NCBI GenBank assembly: GCA_900466745.1
Contig: UBNE01000030.1
Span: 1 to 64,000, forward strand
From: Hyphomicrobiales bacterium
GTDB taxonomy: Bacteria > Pseudomonadota > Alphaproteobacteria > Rhizobiales > Beijerinckiaceae
DNA: 64,000 nucleotides
Direction of reading: 5' to 3'
The notes below the pieces were generated by a model. That model saw nothing but the letters and a program-made list of their open reading frames with translations. It was not told the origin of the DNA and ran no database searches. A program made the position numbers and the translations under genes. Positions 33,169 through 43,518 of this stretch are shown piece by piece (position 1 is the stretch's first letter; every line of letters starts with the position of its first letter).

Positions 33169-33506
33169 CGGGCTGGACCGTCGAGCGTCCTGTCGGACGG
33201 TCCGTGACGATCCAGCTCCTTGTTGCGATGCTCAAGAACGCCGGACTGAATATCGTACGCGATTCGTCCGGGCTGTCGGTATCGGCGCATGATCCGCCAC
33301 CGTCATTCCGGGGCATGGCGAAGCCATGAGCCCGGAACCCAGAACCGATGCGCTTTGTCGGGAAGTCTCGATCGGGTGATGCCTTCTCGATCCGGGCCAT
33401 CGGTTCCGGACTTGGGCCTTGCGGCCCGCCCCGGAATGACGGTGGTGGTTCCTTACGGGACCGGAATGGCGGTTCCCGTGCCGCGTACGATATTCGGCCC
33501 GATGAT
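33169..33506. other. 338-bp gap between rpe and the DUF1428 gene, mostly palindromic element R5
   Basis: The gap separates convergent genes and is largely occupied by the nested palindrome at 33248-33495. The remaining 79 bp after rpe show nothing I can name. Confidence 0.7.
33248..33495. repeat. Large nested palindromic element R5
   Basis: Two sets of inverted arms are nested. The outer arms are perfect 14-mers, GAATATCGTACGCG (33248-33261) and CGCGTACGATATTC (33482-33495). The inner arms are perfect 18-mers, CCACCGTCATTCCGGGGC (33297-33314) and GCCCCGGAATGACGGTGG (33428-33445), and belong to the GTCATTCC family. Further complementary segments (AACCGAT / ATCGGTT) lie inside. It looks like one family element inserted within another palindrome, or a composite unit. 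Confidence 0.8.
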
Positions 33507-33863
33507 CTAGACGCCCAGATCGAGGGGCGCGAAGCCGCCGTAGATCATGCGCTTGCCGTCGAAAGGCATCGGAGTGGCGCCGGGCTGCATCGCGGGGTCT
33601 TCCGTCACCTTGGCCCAGGCGGCATCGCGGGCCTCCTTGCTCGGCCATTCGATCCAGGAAAACACCACGACCTCGTCCTCCCCGGCCTCGACGGCGCGGA
33701 AGAAGTCCGTTTGCTTGCCGCGCGGGACATCCTCCCCCCAGCACTCGACCACGCGCGTGGCGCCGTGCTGCTTGAACAGCGGGGCGGCCTTCGCCGCAAA
33801 TTTACGGTATTCTTCCTTGTTGGCGTTCGGGACGGCCACGACGAAACCATCGACATAGCTCAT
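33507..33863 (-). CDS. DUF1428 family protein (YbaA-like)
   Basis: This 118-aa protein begins MSYVDGFVVAVPNANKEEY, has the central block ECWGEDVPRGKQTDF and WIEWPSKEARD, and ends DGKRMIYGGFAPL. These are the conserved elements of the DUF1428 / YbaA family of small dimeric alpha-beta-barrel proteins with unknown function. An AGGAGG-type ribosome site lies upstream. It is monocistronic, and the arm of element R5 ends 11 nt beyond its stop. Confidence 0.9.
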   Translation of the reverse strand: MSYVDGFVVAVPNANKEEYRKFAAKAAPLFKQHGATRVVECWGEDVPRGKQTDFFRAVEAGEDEVVVFSWIEWPSKEARDAAWAKVTEDPAMQPGATPMPFDGKRMIYGGFAPLDLGV

Positions 33864-34023
33864 GACGTTCCTCCTTTTTCACGCTCATATGGCCGGGCGA
33901 ATCTACGCCACGCGCCCGGCCAAGTTGTGACAGCAGCGATGGCGAGCGGCGTCGGCGGTTTCCCTCCGTGCCGGCTCGTGATAGCGAGCGCATGATCTCA
34001 GCCACGTTCCGTCGAGCACACCG

Positions 34024-35331
34024 ATGATCCCGCGTTATTCCCGCCCCGAGATGGTCGCCATCTGGGAGCCGCAGACCCGGTTCCGCATCTGGTTCGAGAT
34101 CGAGGCGCATGCCACCGACAAGCTCGCCGAGCTCGGCGTGGTGCCGAAGGAGGCCGCCGCGACGATCTGGGCCAAGGCGAAGGACGCCGTCTTCGACGTC
34201 GCCCGCATCGACGAGATCGAGCGCGTCACCAAGCACGACGTCATCGCCTTCCTGACGCATCTGGCCGAGATCGTCGGGCCGGAGGCGCGCTTCGTCCACC
34301 AGGGCATGACCTCCTCGGACATCCTCGACACGACGCTCTCGGTCCAGCTCGCGCGGGCGACCGACATCCTGATCGCCGATGTCGATGCGCTGCTCGCCGC
34401 GATCAAGCGCCGCGCCTTCGAGCACAAGCTGACCCCGACGATCGGCCGCTCGCACGGCATCCATGCCGAGCCTGTCACCTTCGGGCTCAAGCTGGCGCAG
34501 GCCTATGCCGAGTTCTCGCGCTGTCGCGAGCGGCTGGTGGCGGCCCGCGCCGAGATCGCGACCTGCGCCATCTCCGGCGCGGTCGGCACCTTCGCCAATA
34601 TCGACCCGCAGGTGGAGGACTATGTCGCGCGGAAGATGGGGCTCGCGGTCGAGCCGGTCTCGACCCAGGTGATCCCGCGCGACCGGCACGCGATGTATTT
34701 CGCGACGCTCGGCGTCGTCGCCTCCTGCATCGAGCGCCTGGCGACCGAGATCCGTCATCTGCAGCGCACCGAGGTCTATGAGGCGGAGGAGTTCTTCTCG
34801 CCGGGCCAGAAGGGCTCCTCGGCGATGCCGCACAAGCGCAACCCCGTCCTGACCGAGAACCTGACCGGCCTCGCGCGCCTGGTGCGCGGCATGGTCACGC
34901 CGGCGCTGGAGAACGTCGCCCTCTGGCACGAGCGCGACATCTCGCATTCCTCGGTCGAGCGCATGATCGGTCCCGACGCGACCGTGACCCTCGACTTCGC
35001 GCTGGCGCGGCTCACCGGGGTCGTCGACAAGCTGCTGATCTATCCGCAGAACATGCGCAAGAACCTCGACCGGCTCGGCGGGCTGCACAATTCGCAGCGC
35101 GTGCTGCTGGCGCTGACGCAGGCGGGCGCCAGCCGCGAGGACGCCTATGCCATGGTTCAGCGCAACGCCATGCGCACCTGGGAGCATGGCGAGGACTTCC
35201 TGACCAACCTGCTCTCCGACAGCGACGTGGCCGAGAAGCTCACGGCCTCCGAACTCAAGGCGATGTTCGACGAAGGCTACCACTTCAAGCATGTCGACAC
35301 GATCTTCCGGCGTGTCTTCGGGGAAGCTTGA
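34024..35331 (+). CDS. purB: Adenylosuccinate lyase
   Basis: PurB catalyses two steps of purine synthesis, releasing fumarate from SAICAR and adenylosuccinate. The 435-aa protein begins MIPRYSRPEMVAIW and has VHQGMTSSDILDTTLS, TIGRSHGIHAEP with the catalytic His, and the superfamily signature GSSAMPHKRNP in the flexible loop. Length and start match the short alphaproteobacterial type. The hydrolase gene follows on the same strand after 39 bp. Confidence 0.97.
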   Translation: MIPRYSRPEMVAIWEPQTRFRIWFEIEAHATDKLAELGVVPKEAAATIWAKAKDAVFDVARIDEIERVTKHDVIAFLTHLAEIVGPEARFVHQGMTSSDILDTTLSVQLARATDILIADVDALLAAIKRRAFEHKLTPTIGRSHGIHAEPVTFGLKLAQAYAEFSRCRERLVAARAEIATCAISGAVGTFANIDPQVEDYVARKMGLAVEPVSTQVIPRDRHAMYFATLGVVASCIERLATEIRHLQRTEVYEAEEFFSPGQKGSSAMPHKRNPVLTENLTGLARLVRGMVTPALENVALWHERDISHSSVERMIGPDATVTLDFALARLTGVVDKLLIYPQNMRKNLDRLGGLHNSQRVLLALTQAGASREDAYAMVQRNAMRTWEHGEDFLTNLLSDSDVAEKLTASELKAMFDEGYHFKHVDTIFRRVFGEA

Positions 35332-35370
35332 CGGGCTGGATTCCGGCAAAGGCGAGGTTATCTACGCGTC

Positions 35371-35949
35371 ATGAAATCCTCCGACGCCGACATCCTCATC
35401 GTTCCCGGCTGGTCGGGCTCCGGCCCCGATCATTGGCAGACCCGCTGGGAAGCCCGCCTCAAGACGGCGCGGCGCGTCGAGCAGGAGGACTGGTACAAGC
35501 CGACGCGCGACGGCTGGGCCAGCCGGATCGTCGCGGCCGTGCGGGCTTCGACCCGCCCCGTAATCCTCGTCGCGCATTCGGCCGGCGTCAGCGCGGTCGC
35601 CCATGCGGCTGAGCATCTGAAGCCGGGGGAGGTGGCGGGGGCCTTCCTGGTCGCGCCGGCCTCCGAGCGGGCCAAGCGGGCGATCCCCGGCATGGGAGAG
35701 GACTTCATCCCGCATCGGCGCGAGAAGCTGCCCTTTCCCTCGGTGCTGATCGCGAGCGCGACCGACCCCTATTGCAGCCCCGACGAGGCCAGGGCGCTCG
35801 CGCAGGCCTGGGGCTCGGAATTCGTCGATGCCGGCGATGGCGGCCATCTCAACAGCGAGTCCGGGCACGGCCCCTGGCCGGACGGGCTCCTGCGTTTCGC
35901 GGGCTTTCTCAAGAGCTTGAGCGCGGTTCCGCAGAAGGTGATTCAATAA
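35371..35949 (+). CDS. RBBP9/YdeN-type serine hydrolase
   Basis: This 192-aa alpha/beta hydrolase starts with VPGWSGSGPDHWQ, the family fingerprint. It carries the nucleophile S70 in VAHSAGV, acid D132 in SATDPYCS and base H159 in DGGHLN. The family includes human RBBP9 and B. subtilis YdeN; physiological substrates in bacteria are unknown. It is cytoplasmic, without a signal peptide, and follows purB after 39 bp, so co-transcription is likely. Confidence 0.9.
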   Translation: MKSSDADILIVPGWSGSGPDHWQTRWEARLKTARRVEQEDWYKPTRDGWASRIVAAVRASTRPVILVAHSAGVSAVAHAAEHLKPGEVAGAFLVAPASERAKRAIPGMGEDFIPHRREKLPFPSVLIASATDPYCSPDEARALAQAWGSEFVDAGDGGHLNSESGHGPWPDGLLRFAGFLKSLSAVPQKVIQ

Positions 35950-36016
35950 CGGATCGGGTTGGCGCGCCGATGAGCGAGGTGTGGGATCATGCCACGGCGT
36001 TCGGAGCCGTCTCGCC

Positions 36017-36095
36017 GTCGCCGCGAGCGTAGCGAAGCGATCCGGGCGCGGCAGGGCGCGGCGTCCCCCGGGATCGCTTCGCTACTCGCGACGAC
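36017..36095. repeat. Palindromic element R6
   Basis: An imperfect inverted repeat of about 29-30 bp per arm lies at 36017-36046 and 36067-36095. It shares the exact core TAGCGAAGCGATCC / GGATCGCTTCGCTA and sits between the hydrolase gene and the convergent livJ. It carries the AGCGAAGC motif common to other elements here but lacks the GTCATTCC ends. Confidence 0.7.
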
Positions 36096-36115
36096 CCCTG
36101 GCGGAGGCATAAGGC

Positions 36116-36144
36116 AAAACCGCCCCGGCTTTCACCGGGGCGGT
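36116..36144 (-). terminator. Terminator of the liv operon
   Basis: ACCGCCCCGG (36119-36128) and CCGGGGCGGT (36135-36144) form a perfect 10-bp stem with a 6-nt loop. On the minus strand it is followed by TTTT and GCC. It lies 31 nt after the livJ stop. Confidence 0.85.
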
Positions 36145-36175
36145 CTGGCGCGGAAGCCGGGATCAGCCGCCGAGA

Positions 36176-37291
36176 TCAGTTCTCGACATAGGTGATCTTG
36201 CCGTCGGGCTGCTTCTTCCAGGTGTACATGGTGTAGTCGATGCGGGTGATGTCGCCCTTCTTGTCGAAGGCGAGATCGCCGAGCACGGTCTTGGTGGCCG
36301 TGCCGTCCTTGAGCACGGCGGCGACCTTCTTCGGGTCGGCCGAGCCGGCGCGCTTGATGCCGTCGGCGATGATCTGCACGCCGGAATAGGCATAGAGCGT
36401 GTAGGCTTCCGGCTTGAAGTTCCGGGTCTCGAAGCGCTTGATCACCGCGGCGGCTTCCGGGCGCTTCTGCGGATCGGGGGCGAAGGTCATCAGCGTGCCC
36501 TCGACGCCCGGCCCGCCGATGGCGGCGAATTCGTCGGTGGTGATGCCGTCGCCCGAGATCAGCGTCGCCTGGATGCCCTGGTCGCGCATCTGGCGCACGA
36601 TCAGGCCGCCCTCGGTGTGCAGGCCGCCCCAGTAGACATAGTCCGCGCCGGTCGACTTGATCTTGGAGACCAGCGCCGAGAAGTCCTTCTCGCCGGCGTT
36701 CACACCTTCGTAGAGCACTTCCTTGATGCCGGCCTTCTGGAGCCCCTTCAGCGTCTCGTCGGCCAGCCCCTTGCCGTAGGTGGTCTTGTCGTGGACCACG
36801 GCGATCTTCTTGCCCTTGAGGTTCTTGGCGATGTACTCGGCGGCGACGGTGCCCTGCTGGTCGTCGCGGCCGCAGATGCGGAAGGTGTTCCACAGGCCGC
36901 GCTCGGTGACCTGCGGGTTGGTCGAGGCCGGGGTGATCACCAGCGTCCCGTTCTCGGCATAGACCTCCGAGGCCGGCATGGTGACGCCCGAATTGAAGTG
37001 GCCGACCACGTATTTGACGCCGTCGCCGACGAACTTGTTGGCGACGGAGACACCCTGCTTCGGATCGGAGACGTCGTCGCCGAGGACGATCTCGATCTTC
37101 TGGCCGTTGATGCCACCGGCGGCGTTGATGTCGGCGGCGGCCTGCTCGGCGCCGTTCTTGAGCTGCGCGCCGAAGGCGGCGTTGGGACCCGTCAGCGGGC
37201 CGCCGACGCCGATCTTGATCTGCGCGCTGGCCACGCCGGAGAAGGCGATGACCGCGCCGAGCGCAATGCCGCCCAACAGCAGTTTCTTCAT
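36176..37291 (-). CDS. livJ: Branched-chain amino-acid ABC transporter substrate-binding protein
   Basis: This periplasmic binding protein delivers branched-chain amino acids, or related ligands, to LivHMGF. The ATG at 37291 (GGGGAG ribosome site) gives 371 aa with a Sec signal peptide (residues 1-23, ending GVASAQ). The type I binding fold shows IKIGVGGPLTGPNAAFGAQ, VVGHFNSGVTMPASEVY and TPASTNPQVTERG. It is the last gene of the cluster, 134 bp after the DUF6867-like gene. Ligand specificity is inferred from the family. Confidence 0.93.
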   Translation of the reverse strand: MKKLLLGGIALGAVIAFSGVASAQIKIGVGGPLTGPNAAFGAQLKNGAEQAAADINAAGGINGQKIEIVLGDDVSDPKQGVSVANKFVGDGVKYVVGHFNSGVTMPASEVYAENGTLVITPASTNPQVTERGLWNTFRICGRDDQQGTVAAEYIAKNLKGKKIAVVHDKTTYGKGLADETLKGLQKAGIKEVLYEGVNAGEKDFSALVSKIKSTGADYVYWGGLHTEGGLIVRQMRDQGIQATLISGDGITTDEFAAIGGPGVEGTLMTFAPDPQKRPEAAAVIKRFETRNFKPEAYTLYAYSGVQIIADGIKRAGSADPKKVAAVLKDGTATKTVLGDLAFDKKGDITRIDYTMYTWKKQPDGKITYVEN

Positions 37292-37425
37292 GTGATGCGA
37301 CTCCCCTCTAAGGAACTGTTCAACGGGCTTTTTCTCGATCTTGCCCGTCTCGGCGCGCCGGGCCGCCCCAAACCGCAATCCTGCGTGTTTCAAGCCGGCT
37401 CCCACGCGACAAGCTCGTCGATCTT

Positions 37426-37800
37426 TCAGGACAATTCCGGCCTGATCACGGCGCCCGGGCGCGGCTTCCAGCCGAAGGGGCCGGCGCTCTCGAACAGCCA
37501 GTGATATTGCCGCGTCATCTGCCGGGCGCGGGTGTAGCGCCAGCCGGCGAAGCCGAAGGCGAGCAGCACGACCACGTCGACCAGATAGTAATGCACCGTC
37601 AGCAGCGTCGCCTCGAACAGCGCGAAATGGATGAAGCGCACGAACAGCCCGAGGATCAGCATGTAGACGACGAGCTGCCAGTTCGGCCGCCAGGTCAGGG
37701 CGATGGCGCGGCCCGCCATCCAGGCGAGCCAGCCGCCCATCACCACCGTCACCAGCAGGAAGAGCCAGACCGTGGGTTCTTCGTAGAGGATGCCTTGCAT
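37426..37800 (-). CDS. DUF6867-like membrane protein in the liv cluster
   Basis: The 124-aa protein has three predicted transmembrane helices (about residues 10-30, 42-60 and 65-85) and a C-terminal cytoplasmic tail (RQYHWLFESAGPFGWKPRPG). I match it to the DUF6867 family, which occurs within branched-chain amino-acid ABC operons of Hyphomicrobiales. Its function is unknown. Its place between livF and livJ suggests an accessory role for the transporter. Confidence 0.75.
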   Translation of the reverse strand: MQGILYEEPTVWLFLLVTVVMGGWLAWMAGRAIALTWRPNWQLVVYMLILGLFVRFIHFALFEATLLTVHYYLVDVVVLLAFGFAGWRYTRARQMTRQYHWLFESAGPFGWKPRPGAVIRPELS

Positions 37801-37922
37801 CTGCTGCTCCAGGCTTCACCGGGCTCCCAGGACCGCCGACATCGCCTCAAGCGATGGCATGGGCGGCCACGGGCCGTCTCTCATCAAAAAGTTGCAGCGG
37901 GGGCGCCGCCCCCGGCCGCGTC

Positions 37923-38648
37923 TCAGTGCCGGCCGCCTTCGAGATAGGCGGCGCGGACCTGCGGATTGGCGAGCAGCTCCTTGCCGGTGCCGCTCATGGT
38001 GATGACGCCGTTGACCATCACATAGCCGCGATGGGCGAGCTTGAGGGCGTGGAAGGCGTTCTGCTCGACCAGGAAGACGGTCAGCCCCTGCGTCCGGTTG
38101 AGCTCGCGGATCGCCTCGAAGATCTGCTTGACGATCAGGGGCGCGAGGCCGAGCGAGGGCTCGTCCAGCAGCAGCAGCCTCGGGCGCGCCATCAGGGCGC
38201 GGGCGATCGCCACCATCTGCTGCTCGCCGCCCGAAAGGGTGCCGCCGCGCTGCTGCAGCCGCTCCTTGACGCGCGGGAAGAGCACGCAGATCTTTTCGAG
38301 GTCCTCGTCGAAATGCTCGAAATTGCGCACCGCCGCGCCCATCTGCAGGTTCTCGTAGACGGTCATGCGCGGGAAGATGCGGCGACCTTCCGGCGACTGC
38401 GCTATTCCCAGGCGGGCGATCTCGTGGCTCGGCATCCGGGTGATGTCCCGGCCCTCATAGGTGATCGTGCCTTCGCGGGCCTGCGGATTGCCGAAGATCG
38501 TCATCATCAGCGTCGATTTCCCGGCGCCGTTGGCGCCGATCATCGTCACGATCTCGCCGGCGTTGACGTCGATGTCGACGCCCTTCAGCGCGATGATGTT
38601 GCCGTAATAGGTCTTGATGCCGCGGGCGGTCAGCAGGGCTTGAGTCAT
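37923..38648 (-). CDS. livF: Branched-chain amino-acid ABC transporter ATPase LivF
   Basis: This is the second ATPase subunit of the Liv importer. The ATG at 38648 gives 241 aa with Walker A GANGAGKS (residues about 38-45), signature LSGGEQQMVAIARAL, Walker B LLLLDEPSLGLAP and VFLVEQNAFHAL, all typical of LivF. It starts 2 nt after the livG stop. The frame continues open far upstream through livG, but this start has the conserved N-terminus MTQALLTARGIKTYYGNI. Confidence 0.95.
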   Translation of the reverse strand: MTQALLTARGIKTYYGNIIALKGVDIDVNAGEIVTMIGANGAGKSTLMMTIFGNPQAREGTITYEGRDITRMPSHEIARLGIAQSPEGRRIFPRMTVYENLQMGAAVRNFEHFDEDLEKICVLFPRVKERLQQRGGTLSGGEQQMVAIARALMARPRLLLLDEPSLGLAPLIVKQIFEAIRELNRTQGLTVFLVEQNAFHALKLAHRGYVMVNGVITMSGTGKELLANPQVRAAYLEGGRH

Positions 38649-38650
38649 GG

Positions 38651-39507
38651 TCACGAGATGCCGACCTCCGCTTCCACCTCGTCGACCTCTTCGTCGTCGA
38701 CGCCGAGATAGGCGGCGATGACCTTCGGGTCGGCCTGGACCTCCGCCGGCGTGCCGTCGGCGATCTTGGTGCCGTAGTCGAGCACCACGACATGGTCGGA
38801 GATCTCCATCACCACCGACATGTCGTGCTCGATCAGCAGCAGCGCCGTTCCGAGATCCTTCCGGATCGAGAGCAGCAATTCGTTGAGGTCGTGGCTCTCG
38901 CGCGGGTTGAGGCCGGCGGCCGGCTCGTCGAGACAGAGCAGGACCGGGTCGGTGCACATGGCGCGCGCGATCTCGAGCCGGCGCTGGTCGCCATAGGGCA
39001 GGTCGGCGGCGGGGTCGTCGGCGCGATGGGTGAGGTCGATCTTGTCGAGCCAGAACCTCGCCTTCTCGATCGCCTCCTTCTCGCGCGCCCGGTAGTTGCC
39101 GACGCCGAGCACGCCGAGGAAGGTGAAGCCGGAGGCGCGCATCAGCGGGTTGTGCTGGGCGACGAGCAGGTTCTCCAGCACCGTCATGCCGCCGAAGAGG
39201 CGGATGTTCTGGAAGGTGCGGGCGACCTTGGCCTTCCAGGAGATGCGGAAGTCCGGCATGCGCTCCAGCAGGTAGCTGGTGCCGTCGTCCTGGGTCAGAG
39301 TGATCATGCCCTGCGTCGGCTTGTAGAAGCCCGTGATGCAGTTGAACACCGTGGTCTTGCCGGCGCCGTTGGGGCCGATCAGCGCGGTGATCTCGCCCTT
39401 GCGGGCCGCGAAGGAAAGGCCGTTGACGGCGGTGAGGCCGCCGAAGCGCATGGTGACGTGCTCGACCTCCAGCAGAGGCCGGCCGGTGGCTGCGGGTGCG
39501 GTCGCCA

Positions 39508-39508
<1 letters not shown>
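38651..39508 (-). CDS. livG: Branched-chain amino-acid ABC transporter ATPase LivG
   Basis: This is the first ATPase subunit of the Liv importer. The ATG at 39508 overlaps the livM stop (TGATG) and gives 285 aa. Walker A is GPNGAGKTT, the long insertion RTFQNIRLFGGMTVLENLLVAQHN is the LivG hallmark, and Walker B is LLCLDEPAAGLNP. It carries an acidic C-terminal tail (DDEEVDEVEAEVG) beyond the usual end. Confidence 0.95.
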
Positions 39509-40917
<1,409 letters not shown>

Positions 40918-40921
40918 GGCG

Positions 40922-41845
40922 TCAGACCTTCTCGACTTCAGGCCGGCCGAGGATGCCCGACGGCATGAAGACCAGCACGATGGCGAGGATGCAGAAGGCG
41001 GCCACGTCCTTGTAGTCGATGGTGAAATAGGCCGACCACATCACCTCGATCAGGCCGATCAGCAGCCCGCCCAGCACCGCGCCGGGCAGCGAGCCGATGC
41101 CGCCGAGCACCGCCGCGGTGAAGGCCTTGACGCCGGGCACGAAGCCGTCGGCGAAGTTCACCACCCCGTAGAGCACCAGGAACATCACGCCGGCCACCGC
41201 CGCCAGCGCCGCGCCCATCACGAAGGTGATCGAGATGGTGCGGTCGACGTCGATGCCGAGCAGGGCGGCCATCTTGCGGTCCTGCTCGCAGGCGCGCTGG
41301 GCGCGGCCGAGGGGGGTCTTCTGGACGACGTACCAGAAGGCGAGCAGAAGCACCGCCGTGGTTACCACGATGACGATCTGCTTGTAGGAGATCTGGACGG
41401 AGTAGACCGAGCTCTCGATCAGCGTGATCGACTTGTTCAGGATCGGCGGGATCGACTTGTTGCGCGGGCCCTGGGCCACCTGGACGAAATTGGACAGGAA
41501 GATCGACATGCCGATCGCCGAGATCAGCGGCGCCAGGCGGAAGGAGCCGCGCAGCGGCCGGTAGGCCAACCGCTCGATCGTCCAGCTCCACAGCGAGGTG
41601 AAGAACATCGCCAGGCCCAGCACGATGATCAGCGCCAGCATCACCATGCCGGCGCTGGCGCCGAGGACGGCGGTGACCAGCATGAAGAAGATCAGGGCGA
41701 TGAAGGCGGAGAGCATGAAGATGTCGCCATGGGCGAAGTTCACCATGCCGATGATGCCGAACACCATCGTGTAGCCGATGGCGATGAGACCGTAGATCGA
41801 TCCCAGTGTCAGCCCGTTGATGAGCTGCTGCAGAAAGACTTCCAT
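40922..41845 (-). CDS. livH: Branched-chain amino-acid ABC transporter permease LivH
   Basis: The ATG at 41845 gives a 307-aa permease with about eight transmembrane helices, starting [20 protein letters not shown]. Visible motifs are [16 protein letters not shown] and the coupling loop [22 protein letters not shown], followed by [21 protein letters not shown]. It is the first gene of the liv operon; the long upstream gap must hold the promoter. A longer open frame extends 78 nt upstream but lacks conservation. Confidence 0.94.
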   Translation of the reverse strand: MEVFLQQLINGLTLGSIYGLIAIGYTMVFGIIGMVNFAHGDIFMLSAFIALIFFMLVTAVLGASAGMVMLALIIVLGLAMFFTSLWSWTIERLAYRPLRGSFRLAPLISAIGMSIFLSNFVQVAQGPRNKSIPPILNKSITLIESSVYSVQISYKQIVIVVTTAVLLLAFWYVVQKTPLGRAQRACEQDRKMAALLGIDVDRTISITFVMGAALAAVAGVMFLVLYGVVNFADGFVPGVKAFTAAVLGGIGSLPGAVLGGLLIGLIEVMWSAYFTIDYKDVAAFCILAIVLVFMPSGILGRPEVEKV

Positions 41846-42391
41846 TGAAAACGCCGACCCCTCGAACCAGCTCCCGTTCTTGGCGTCGGCATGTCGCCGG
41901 CGCATGCGGGATGCGATTGCCATGCAGAGCTACCAATGGCTTGCGGCAGCGACAATCACCCCGGTCCATTTTTCTGTCAAAAGCAATCTCGCGCGAATCA
42001 TCCCTCGAACAGGCCGAATTCTGTGCGAAACCGCCTCCATTTCGCGCATGATGATTGTGCCTTGAGCAGCGTCGTTCCGCGGCGGAAGGGCCTCCGGTCT
42101 GCGGATTCCGCCGCTCCGGGCTGCTTCCGGCCCTCTCGACATGGCAGGCGAGGGCGCAGGCGGCGGGGCTCGAATCCCGCCGCCGCGGCCCGCCTCCGCG
42201 GGCGAGGCTTCCGCCAAAGGTATGAGGCCGTCGCGGCTCCTCCGGCCGGCATGCGGCGGCGACCCGGGCGCGGCTGCCCAGCGGGGGCGGGCGTGGATTC
42301 GTGGGAGCGCGCGGCCGTTGCAGCGGTCGTCTGGCAATCGCCGGTGCGAGCCGCTACATGGGCAGGAGCCGCGTTTCCAGCCGCAGAGCCG
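41846..42391. other. 546-bp non-coding region between divergent livH and flavin reductase genes
   Basis: The livH-proximal half (about 41920-42060) is AT-richer. On the minus strand it contains TTGACA (41975-41980) with GATTGT 17 nt further on (41952-41957), a weak promoter candidate about 110 bp from livH. The other half is very GC-rich and shows several open frames without ribosome sites or recognisable protein. I see no repeat element or RNA gene here. Confidence 0.5.
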
Positions 42392-42910
42392 ATGACAAGC
42401 ACCGTCCAACCCTTCCCGCCGGAGGCGGAGCCGCCTCCGGGGCAGGCTTTTCGCGATGCGATGGCGCAGGTCGCCAGCGCCGTCCATGTCGTCACCACGA
42501 TCGGGCCGGCCGGGCGGGTCGGCATGACGGCGACGGCCGTCGCCTCCGTCTCGGACGCGCCGCCGACGGTGCTCGTCTGCATCGAGCGCTCCAGCCGCAC
42601 GCTCGCGGCTATCGAGGCGAGCGGCGTCTTCTGCGTCAATACCTTGCCCGGGGACCTGGTCGGGACGGCCGAGATCTTCGCCAACCGGCGCGGCCTGCAG
42701 GGCGAGGAGCGATTCGCCGCCGGCGACTGGGGCACGCTCGTCACCGGCTCGCCGGCGCTGCGCGACGCGCTGGCGGCGTTCGACTGCCGGCTGGTCGCCA
42801 GCCACGACATCGCGACCCATCGGGTCCTGGTCGGGGAGGTGGCCGGACTCGGCGGCGCCGGGCGGGGCGGCAGCCTGATCTACCGGCGCCGGCAGTTCGA
42901 GGCGGTCTGA
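42392..42910 (+). CDS. Flavin reductase-like FMN-binding protein
   Basis: This 172-aa protein is of the short-chain flavin reductase class (DIM6/NTAB-like). The split-barrel motifs are FRDAMAQVASAVHVVTTIGPAGRVGMTATAVASVSDAPPTVLVCI in overlapping pieces, FCVNTLPGDLV and LIYRRRQF at the end. Such proteins supply reduced flavin to two-component monooxygenases. It stands 106 bp upstream of the CoxG gene, at the left end of the molybdenum hydroxylase locus, but a partner monooxygenase is not visible. Confidence 0.88.
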   Translation: MTSTVQPFPPEAEPPPGQAFRDAMAQVASAVHVVTTIGPAGRVGMTATAVASVSDAPPTVLVCIERSSRTLAAIEASGVFCVNTLPGDLVGTAEIFANRRGLQGEERFAAGDWGTLVTGSPALRDALAAFDCRLVASHDIATHRVLVGEVAGLGGAGRGGSLIYRRRQFEAV

Positions 42911-43016
42911 GCCGCGCCGGCCGCCGCGCCCCTTGTGCAGGCGCGGGCTTTTCGCCCATGGATAGGAAGACAGGACCCTGCCGGCTGCGCCCGGCCGGGC
43001 GGCAGGGAGGCCGGCG

Positions 43017-43469
43017 ATGGCGATGACGATGAATGGCGAGGTGACCTTGCCGGCGGGCAAGGAGGTCGTCTGGGCGAAGCTCAACGACGCCGCGGTGCTG
43101 AAGGCCTGCATCCCGGGCTGCGAACAGCTCGGCAAGGACGACGACACGCATTTCTCGGCCGTGGTGAAGGTCAAGCTCGGCCCGGTGAAGGCGACCTTCA
43201 AGGGCAAGGTCGAGCTGAGCGAGCTCGATCCGCCGAACGGCTACCGCATCGCCGGCGAGGGCGAGGGCGGCATTGCCGGCTTCGCCAAGGGCGGGGCGCG
43301 GGTCGCGCTCAGCGACGCCGAGGGCGGCCAGACCCTGCTGCGCTACGAGGTCGAGGCCCAGGTCGGCGGCAAGCTGATGCAGCTCGGCTCGCGCCTGATC
43401 GATTCGGTCTCGAAGAAGCTGGCCGACGAGTTCTTCGCCAATTTCGCCAAGGCGGTCGCCGAGGGCTGA
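43017..43469 (+). CDS. coxG: CoxG-family SRPBCC protein (CO dehydrogenase subunit G type)
   Basis: The 150-aa protein begins MAMTMNGEVTLPAGKEVVWAKLND and contains LKACIPGCEQL and YRIAGEGEGGIAGFAKGGARV, the CoxG signature. It is a START/SRPBCC fold. In Afipia (Oligotropha) carboxidovorans CoxG belongs to the cox cluster and is thought to help anchor the enzyme to the membrane. A GGGAGG ribosome site precedes it. It is separated from coxS-L-M by the oppositely oriented chemoreceptor gene, which is unusual for a CoxG gene. Confidence 0.87.
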   Translation: MAMTMNGEVTLPAGKEVVWAKLNDAAVLKACIPGCEQLGKDDDTHFSAVVKVKLGPVKATFKGKVELSELDPPNGYRIAGEGEGGIAGFAKGGARVALSDAEGGQTLLRYEVEAQVGGKLMQLGSRLIDSVSKKLADEFFANFAKAVAEG

Positions 43470-43518
43470 GGTCGCGCGGGCGACCGGAGCGGCATCCCGG
43501 GCCGGACGCGCCGATCCG

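Noticed and set aside
37891-37913. Terminator between livF and the DUF6867-like gene
   Set aside because: The GGGGG/CCCCC stem is only 5 bp with a tight loop, and the T-run on the minus strand is several bases away, so it is too weak to call.
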